Shown here piece by piece: positions 56,949 to 64,000 of a DNA stretch of 64,000 nucleotides. The stretch comes from Echinometra lucunter (Eukaryota > Echinodermata > Echinoidea > Camarodonta > Echinometridae): the NCBI GenBank assembly GCA_029962745.1, contig CM057152.1, positions 22,835,176 through 22,899,175 of the forward strand, read 5' to 3'. How positions within the stretch are numbered: position 1 is the first letter of the stretch; the number at the start of each line of letters is the position of its first letter. Below the pieces are notes generated by a model that saw nothing but the letters and a program-made list of their open reading frames with translations, was not told the origin of the DNA and ran no database searches. Both the position numbers and the translations under genes were made by a program.

Positions 56949-59900
56949 GTAAGTAGTTTAGTTAGTTAGTTATACAACTAGAATAGATCTAAGTTTGTTT
57001 CTTGGATCACTTAATTCTCCTAAAATTTGAATAGAGCTTCTTGAGAGGGAGAAAACCCTAAACGGCAAAAACATAAGTAAGTTAGATTGGCAGTGCAGAC
57101 TTGGACTTCTCTTTAGTCTGTGATAATTATCAGATAAGAATGAAAATGAAAGTATCCTGAGAATAAAAGAGTTCTTTAATGAGAAATAATGCATGAGATC
57201 TAGTTTACAGTTCAAATTTGGTATATTTCATGTCTTTTTAGCATTCCAAGGAGCTGCAATAATATATAAATCATTACAAGATTAATAAAAGCTTCATAAA
57301 GTAAGAATTTTTTTACTATGAATTTCATCACCTATAAGTTCTTGAATCCATAATCTATTTTTGATCTTTCAGAGAGGGAGAAACGACAGAAAAAGAGAAA
57401 GATTTAGAAGAGATTGGTAAACAATTTGTACCTGAGAACCAGCAAAGCCCTGTCATTGACCAGGAGGTTGCATTAGACGTTAAAGGTGACCAAGATACTG
57501 TCAACAGTGAGACATTAGCCAAAGCAGGTAAGGTTTTATTCAAACATTGGCATTCCTTTGGGGGAAAATTATATACAGAATCTGCATCAGATAGCAAACA
57601 TATCATTCTTAAACACCAAGAAACATTCCTGTGATTTTAGTAAAGCATACATAAATCTGAGCCTTAAATTGTTGGATTTAGAGAAATATGAACAAATTGA
57701 ATGAATGATTCTGTGTCTAAATGTACCGAACACCCGAACCAGGCGGTTCGGTTTGATTCTGTTCGGCGAACTTTTGTTTGGTTACAGCACTAATCAATTT
57801 AACGTGACTTACCCACCTACCATTTGTGCAAATTCAGAAACTTTTTAAACCCATCTGAACTTCTGCATGTTCCAAATAAGGAGTTATTCACTTGGAAAGT
57901 ACCAGTACTCAATCATCTCTTGAACTGATGATGTAGTGTTACATTGTTGATATTGTTCACAAACCAAATGTTTCCTCAAATGCATCTTCCACCAATTTTT
58001 AATGAAAGGAGATCTTTTTGAAGATTTGATAGCAAGGTCAAAAATCCCAACACAAATACAAATTTTTGTTTTTCCCTTTTTCCTTCTTGTTTTTGATTTA
58101 CATTGCTTTGAGATCTTGCTGTTCTTTTGGTTTGCACCGTTTCTTTGGTAGCCAGACTTGTTAAAATTCAGGAGGACTGTCTTCTTTGCATTAGCTTTTC
58201 TTATCTGAAAAAGGCTTTACAAAGCAAGAACCCCAGAGCAAAGGTGGATAACACCTTATTAGCACAAATGTGAAAAAAAAAAAAATCATTCCATGATGAA
58301 AATTTGAGAACCCAGGTCAGTAGACAAGAGATCCTTAAACTGCCAGAGAACAGTGCAGTAACACCTGGTGCTGTTTAGATCTAATTTAGTTGCTTTGTCA
58401 TGAATGTTGCCTTCTTCCCATGTTGGAACTTACTTCGGATGTATATAATACTATTACCTCATACGAAAGAAGAAGAAGAAGTAGACAAGAGGCTTCTGAT
58501 GTCACGCCTACTGTGTTTTGCCATAGCGTGAACTACCTGGGATACTGCAAAAAATTTGAAGACAATGATGTTCAGTAATACAGGACCTGAGACACCTAAA
58601 CAAGTTACCATTAAAAAACATGAATTTCTTTTTCATATGATGTGAAATTAAATGTCAGTAAATGATAGATATAGTGTATGTATAATATGCGCTGTGATTG
58701 GTTAAATTTGCATTATGTGACATGCAAAAATTTTGTCATAGTGCACAGTCGTGCACTATATTTATAACTTTGATTTTTGCATGGTGAGGCCATACGAGAG
58801 TGTATGGGACTGTGCATCAAAAGCACCTTGTGCGTACCCATTGCTACCATTGTTTTTAGCTGCGCGCTTGTGATGTGAGCGAGATACTAGTAGGCAAATG
58901 TTATCGAGAAAGAAAGACTCTAAAAATGTTGTACACTAGATCTAATGTCGGGGTTACTATAATAAATAGTGCATGTTCTAATGATGCACCATTGCTGGAC
59001 TATATGAACTTCAAATTATAAATTATCCCTCATGCAGGTCTATTTTACCTCAGCCTTCGGCCTCGGTAAAACAAACTGCACTCGGGATAATTTAGTATTT
59101 GTCATGCACATAATCCAGTATAGTGCATGATAGACCATGCACTATTTATATAATCCTTTTACAGGAAGGTGGGTTTCACTTTTTATGCCTCCGCCCACCG
59201 TAGGTTCTCGCGATAACTCAAGAACCGTTTGACAGATCAACTTCAAACTTGGCTCATGTATGCATATGGGAGGGACAATGATCTGATTAGATTTGGGGGT
59301 CTCAAGGTCAAAGGTCATAGAGTTCATTATGTACATAGAAATGGTCCGTTCTTGTGATAACTCAATAACCATTTGACGAATCAACTTCAGACTTGGCTCA
59401 TGTATGCATATGGGAGGGACAATGATCTGATTAGATTTTTTGGGTCTAAAGGTCAAAGGTCAAAGGTCATATAGGTCATTATACACATGAAACTTGCTTG
59501 TTCTTGTGATAAATCAACAACTCTGTGACAGTTCAACTTCAAACTTGGCTCATGTATGAATATGGAAAGGGCAATGGTCTCATTAGATTCGGGGGCACAA
59601 GGTCAAAGGTCAAGGTCAAAGATGTCATTGTATGAATGAAAATAAATCAAAATGAATATCCAATATATTTCTGATCTGGCAATGGTGGAGGCATAAATTT
59701 CGACCGCGTGCTGTCGAGGATTCATGTTTTTAAAAAAAAAAAACATGTATTTCAAGGCCTTATGTTCTTTTTATTTTGGACAGAGAGGAGAGCTGACAAA
59801 AGGAAGTTTTTCAACTTTGGGAAAGTCAAGAAGAACAGAAGGTGGCTGAAGGTAGGATAGTTTTACTGTAATGATTTTTTTAAAATGAAAGATTAGACAA

Positions 59901-62900
59901 TTGCTCCACTGACAATTGCTCCGCGACATTTGCCCCGCCGAATTAATAATAATTTGACTCTGCTCCGACAATATTGATCATGTGACAATTGCCTCGCCGA
60001 CAATTTCTCTGCCGAAATATATTCCGAAGACATGACACTTGAACCGGTGACAGTTGCTCCATTGACACAAAAAAATGAATTTGAGGGCTTGCTTTTATCA
60101 TTATAGGTCACTCTAAATACTTCAAATACCATGGTTTTCAGGAAAAATAGTTATTGATCGAGTAATCAGAGTAATGAGAGTAAATCAGAGTAAACTGCAA
60201 AGTAGTTTGCAAAGATCAAAATACTGCGGTATGTCAAAATTGCTCCTTGAAAGTCTTTTAAATAGAATGTAAGGTATGTTTTTCTTCCTGTGTTCAGCTT
60301 TTTTAAGTGCACCCTTTCGCTGGTGCTCCCCAACTTTGAAAGACACTCCGCTGCCCCTGGCCAGACCAGGCCCACCCCCCCCCCCCATCCTGAGACTTTC
60401 TGTAAAACTTATGGAAGCACACTGCACATACAGTGACGCGACATTTGCTTCTGCGATAATTGCTCCTCTCTTAATTTCTCCGTAGACATAGGGTTAGGGC
60501 TGTAGGGGTTTTGGTTCAGAATGATATGAGAATGAAGATTAATCTTAGCGTTAGGTTTCCTTGGGAGCAAGTGTCATGGTACCGCACATACACACACGCG
60601 CGTACCTTCCCCTTCACCCCAACTCACTGTTACAAAATAGACAGAAGATCGTAAAGTTGAATTTTGACATACAGGGCTCGAAATACCCACCGGCCATCGG
60701 CAATTTGCCGGTATGCCCCACCCACTGGCCGTGATGCCCTTCTCAAAATCAGAAGGTTTACGGCCACAAAATTTTCTGAGTGGCCTTGATGCCCTCCAAT
60801 CTAAGAAACTCATACTACATTTAAAAAAATAAAACCCAGACTTTTCCTTTTTATTTTGTGACAAAATATTAAAAATTAACACAAAATGCACCCTTTATCA
60901 ACAAGAGGAGAGACCCTTAATAGAAGTTTGCGATATCGCCATGATCGTAGAAGGCCAGTATCAGTAACTGCTCAGTCCCACATGTGTTAGATGATGTACC
61001 CGTGCAGTGTAGTGTGTAGTGTATGTGTAAGTGCAAGTAGTGAATGACCTGGCGGTTCCTACCCTGACTTCTGATTATCAAGGTTATTTCTGGTCTTGAG
61101 TGCCAATATTTTAATAAAATTTTGATATAGTGTGTGGATTTTATTTTTCAAAATGTCAGTGAAACTTATCTTGAGTAGTATCTGAACATCATTACTATTT
61201 AAAGAAGCGCACGCCGCCGATGTTTTTAGGCAGCTGCTGTGGGCTGTAGGCCTTCCTTCAGAGTCAATTGCTCCCCGAGCTCTGGGGGAGTTATCCTGCA
61301 GAAACTGCTTCATTGGCTGCTGATTTCAAGATTTTTCAGTCGTGGTAATAGTTTATTTTTTCAGCTTTTAGGGCATTGTAGGGTTGGTATTTGATTAAAT
61401 AATTAGTTTTAAAATATTTTGTGAAGATATGTGATATCTAGAAAAAAATATTAGAACCCCAAAAGATGAAACTTTAATTCTGTGAAGTTCTGCGTTTTAA
61501 AATTACTTTGTTTTGGGTTAGGGTATAGGAAGTGATGAAAATTTACTTAGGCCTAGTACTTGCACTGAGTGTGTACTCAATTAAACATGTAAACCACTTC
61601 TTCGCTTGGTTTACATGAGATGCTAATATTATTTTCTGGACATTCATTTGCTTAAGATTATGTAATGACATTAACAACAATCCAATAAATAATAGAAGGG
61701 GACATTTTCTCTTCTGTGCTGCCTCTGAGCCTGAGGCCATTTTTATTTTTAGTTTTGCTTTCTTGCATTCACTCCACAAAGCACCACACACCTTCACCAG
61801 CTTATCCTGTAACAGTAACAAATTTTTCTTGAGAAAGAAAGGGGAGAAGGGATGAGAAGGAAAGAAATGAACACCTCAATTAACAATTCAATTCATCGAG
61901 TGATAAATACTTTAAGATGATCTAGGATTCTGTCCTCCCTCATTTCTCATTTTAAGCTTTATCCACATGAATTAATGATAATAATCTCAAATGGAATTAC
62001 TTGATTCATCCATATATATAGCCAGAGGGCAGTCTCACCAAAAAAACAAAAAAACAAAACAAAAAGAAAGAACAGAGGTGTGAGAGTTCAGCTTTAAATC
62101 TGAGTTCAGCTTTTTTTGGTTTTGATTTTCGACTTAATGTCAGCTTTTGGTGCACTTCCTCTTTACAAAAGTATAGGAGCTTTTGTGATTTCAGCTCTGT
62201 TTATTTGTGGTCACTCACACCCCTGAAATAAAGAAAAAGCATCAGGGGGAAGAAAAAAAGGGTAAGAGAACGGAGGAAGAGCAGGAGCAGACAAGGAATG
62301 AAAAAGAAACTTCAGAGCTTCCGCGCTTCACGCGGGAGGGTGGAAACTCCCCCCTCCCTGCGCCCTTCCCCCTAGGAGTACACTTTGTATGCTCAATATT
62401 TAATTTGCACACCTTGCATGCCCACTACTGCCCCCCCCCCCCAAATTAAATTCTAGCTACGCTTCAACCCCTAAAATACTGCCACCGTGCGTAATTATAA
62501 GTGAGAAGCATGAATGAACTACTGTGGACAAAGCGTAAATGCGCGTTTATGCATTGTGCCGTGGCACGAGTAGGTCAGGTCCCATTTTGGCCTTGGTGCC
62601 CCTCTGAGAGGATATGTGCCCTCCCAAAGAAGTGGCCGTGACCCAAATTTTATGAAATTCGAGGCCTGGACATACCGCAGTATTTTTATCTTTGTTTGAT
62701 AATAACTACTTTGCAGTTTGCTCTGATTACTCAAATACTATTTTTTTCTGAACGCCATGGTATTTGAAGTATTAAGAGTGACCTATAATGGTAAAAGTAA
62801 GCTCTCAAATTCATTTTATGGTGTCGATGGAGCAAGTGTCGTGTCTTCAGAATATATTTCAGTGGAGAAATTGTCGTAGTTTTGGAGCATATGTTGGCAG

Positions 62901-63643
62901 AGCAAATGTCGGCAGAGCAATATTTTTGTCGGCGGAGCAAATGTCGGTGGAGCATATGTTGGCGGAGCAAATGTCAGCGGTGCAAATGTCAGCGGAGCAA
63001 ATATTGGCGGAGCAATTATCCCGGAGCATTTGTCGCGGAGCACTTGTCGCATTTTTTGGAGCAGTTGTCGGCGGAGCATATTTCGTGTCACCATCAATTG
63101 GACATGAGGGCATGCTGATATTACTCTTATGGAGGTGTAGACCATGGGCTAAGACAGTATCATTCGATATGTCATTATTGTCATAACCTCCCAAATTTCC
63201 GCTTGAATAAGAAATTCTTATATTTAACTATTTTATTCTGTATATGTCAAAATTCAATATTCATTGTATTTTTGACTGTCGGTATATATATATATTTTTG
63301 TGAACGTCTATGGGTGAAGAAGGTCTGGCATTTCCGGTCACTTGTATATTTTCACTTTTTGTGAAGCACTTGATACTTTTGATTTACTTTTTTTAAGGCT
63401 TCATAGCTACAGTTTTACATACTTATAGCATGTACGGCCATGCGGCTCAGATTTTTAAAAGTTACTCAATGGCTTTAAATGATAAATGCTGATGAATTTC
63501 AGGCCATTCTGTTGAGTGATTCGTCGGACCTGGAGGATGAGGAAGAGGAGGACAAGTCTCTCTCAAAAAATGACCTCCGGGAAATGCTGAGACTACACAA
63601 GTTTGGGAGACAGTGTAAAAACCAGTTCTACATCGAAAGCGAA
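56779..63643 (+). CDS. INO80: INO80 chromatin remodeller, N-terminal exons (partial)
   Basis: Four coding exons (56779-56948, 57373-57527, 59784-59851, 63503-63643) give the first 178 residues; the gene runs off the right edge. LAKPIHIQRLEQAVRLDSFL (27-46) and NFGKVKKNRRWLKAILLSDS with the following acidic run and LREMLRLHKF match, by recall, the N-terminus of animal INO80 (LAKPLYLQYLERALRLDHF; NFSKLKKSRKWLKSILLSD; MLRLHKY). INO80 is the Snf2-family ATPase of the INO80 complex, which slides nucleosomes and acts on H2A.Z in transcription and DNA repair; the ATPase exons are not in the window. Exons join in phase with consensus sites (AT|GTAAGT, AG|GTAAGG, AAG|GTAGGA, GAA|GTAAGT). Intron 3 holds a fold-back element with E2 inserted. 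Confidence 0.93.
57373..57527 (+). CDS. INO80: INO80 coding exon 2
   Basis: Acidic, poorly structured stretch EGETTEKEKDLEEIGKQ through VNSETLAKA. The acceptor is TGATCTTTCAG and the donor is GCAG|GTAAGG. Confidence 0.88.
57528..59170 (+). other. INO80 intron 2, repeat-rich part
   Basis: No exon seen. 58690-59160 contains GTGCACTATA-type inverted phrases and TTTTACCTCAGCCTTCGGCC followed by TCGGTAAAACAAACTGC, a motif type common in repeats of marine invertebrates. Confidence 0.45.
59176..59697 (+). mobile_element. MITE built of three GGTCA-bearing units
   Basis: The ends TTATGCCTCCGCCCACCG and GGTGGAGGCATAA are inverted copies. Between them three diverged units of about 145-150 bp start near 59205, 59348 and 59500. 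Each holds TGATAAMTCAA, ACTTGGCTCATGTATG, ACAATGRTCTSATTAGATT and then two or three AAGGTCA repeats. Confidence 0.75.
59784..59851 (+). CDS. INO80: INO80 coding exon 3
   Basis: ERRADKRKFFNFGKVKKNRR plus WLK; the basic conserved block. The acceptor is TTTTGGACAG and the donor is AAG|GTAGGA. Confidence 0.92.
60672..62668 (-). mobile_element. 6-bp-TSD element, copy E2
   Basis: Ends CAGGGCTCGAAATACC and AAATTCGAGGCCTG; GACATA flanks both (60666-60671, 62669-62674). 1997 bp, opposite in orientation to E1 and colinear with it except that E1 has a second copy of the internal block. It is inserted at the inner edge of the right arm of the modular fold-back element. Confidence 0.85.
61543..61806 (-). 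pseudogene. Exon-like segment in E2
   Basis: The same frame as in E1 (DKLVKVCGALWSECKKAKLK to YTLSASTRPK) with an acceptor-like CTGTTACAG before it. Frame conservation across three copies in two insertions is notable. Confidence 0.4.
63503..63643 (+). CDS. INO80: INO80 coding exon 4
   Basis: AILLSDSSDLEDEEEEDKSL, then SKNDLREMLRLHKFGRQCKN and QFYIESE. The acceptor is GAATTTCAG and the donor is GAA|GTAAGT. Confidence 0.93.
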
Positions 63644-63759
63644 GTAAGTTTGAAGGGAAAGTCACATGACTTGATTGATGGGAGGGAATGTTCAGTGGAA
63701 TCCAATGTAGTCTTCAGAATTTTTCAAGGAATATCCTCAGTGGTTGTCATTTTGTTTCT

Positions 63760-63910
63760 TCTCCTCCTCCTCCATCTCCTCCTCCTCTATCTCCTCCTCC
63801 TCCTCCTCCTCCTCCTCCTCCTCCTCCTCCTTCTTCTTCATCTTTCTTCTTCTTCTGTCTTCTTCTTCTTCTTCTTCTTCTCCTTCTTCTTCTTCTTCTT
63901 CTTCTTTTTA
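63760..63910 (+). repeat. Pyrimidine microsatellite, (CTC)n/(CTT)n
   Basis: About 150 bp of CTC and CTT triplets in INO80 intron 4. The apparent poly-Ser, poly-Leu and poly-Pro frames here are artefacts of it. Confidence 0.9.
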
Positions 63911-64000
63911 TTTGTATTATTTATTTAATTTAAATGTAAATAAAGTTTTACTTTGAGAAGTCAAAAGTCTACTTCCTCTGCTTCTTCTTCATCTACTTCT

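Larger units (their letters stand above)
59897..63085. mobile_element. Modular fold-back element, TU-like, hosting E2
   Basis: The left arm (59897-60238) and right arm (62671-63085) are inverted copies. Their outer parts are runs of a 15-bp module (TGTCGGCGGAGCAAA on the + strand of the right arm, its complement on the left). Their inner parts are a unique 170-bp stretch with CATTATAGGTCACTCT and CTTCAAATACCATGG. Outer domains of 15-bp tandem repeats and a unique inner domain are the published plan of sea urchin TU elements. The right arm has about 12 to 14 modules; the left arm has fewer. Confidence 0.7.

Noticed and set aside
61059..61313. 84-codon minus-strand frame in E2
   Set aside because: It overlaps noncoding element sequence also present in E1, where stops and substitutions break it.
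62880..63085. CRISPR-like array
   Set aside because: The modules are contiguous with no unique spacers of constant length, and the genome is eukaryotic.
62788..63186. 132-codon frame with repeated AEQMSAEQ and matching minus-strand frames
   Set aside because: These are translations of the 15-bp modules of the fold-back arm; a 15-bp unit keeps any frame open without coding.
63479..63956. Long Ser/Leu/Pro-rich frames past INO80 exon 4
   Set aside because: They start in the exon but continue across a consensus donor (GAA|GTAAGT) into a CTC/CTT microsatellite.

Overview
The window is eukaryotic nuclear DNA: AT-rich, with GT-AG introns, small exons separated by kilobases, microsatellites, and many short inverted-repeat transposons. 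Four recognisable genes (FKBP2, SNRPD2, an SR splicing factor, INO80) are metazoan. Nested fold-back elements, one with arms of 15-bp tandem modules like the TU elements described from sea urchins, plus long poly(G) tracts, suggest a marine deuterostome, most likely an echinoderm and perhaps a sea urchin. The species is inference.

Layout. 4826-6598 (-): a two-exon gene for a 182-residue protein I cannot name. 11423-16317 (-): FKBP2, an ER prolyl isomerase, four coding exons, complete. 18838-18909 (+): a tRNA-like gene with anticodon UCA. 20032-22360 (+): SNRPD2 (Sm D2), three coding exons, complete. 28813-37179 (-): an SR protein of the SRSF4/5/6 type, seven coding exons plus a likely 42-nt in-frame exon with a GC donor; its promoter and noncoding first exon are probably near 39.7-39.9 kb. 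56779 to the right edge (+): the first four coding exons of INO80. SNRPD2 and the SR protein both act in pre-mRNA splicing and INO80 in chromatin remodelling. I see no operon-like or functional cluster logic beyond ordinary housekeeping genes.

The rest, especially 37.7-56 kb and the INO80 introns, is transposon-derived. Elements with visible target-site duplications (TSDs) include: piggyBac-like MITEs with TTAA (5604-6012, 56066-56553); a hAT-like MITE with an 8-bp TSD holding a TA-flanked MITE (43945-44447); MULE-like fold-backs with 9-bp TSDs (38794-39326, 47551-48771); a 743-bp element with a 7-bp TSD in an SR-gene intron (34953-35695); elements with 6-bp TSDs (44582-44939, 53516-55840, 60672-62668), two of which carry a conserved exon-like segment; and four decayed 3' ends of non-LTR retrotransposons. 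I found no intact transposase or reverse transcriptase.

The best candidates for something new are the 6-bp-TSD family with its exon-like cargo, the modular fold-back it sits in, the MULE-like insertion inside another element's terminal repeat, the GC-donor exon of the SR gene, and the UCA tRNA-like gene. All exon structures were built by reading splice sites by eye; no search was run.
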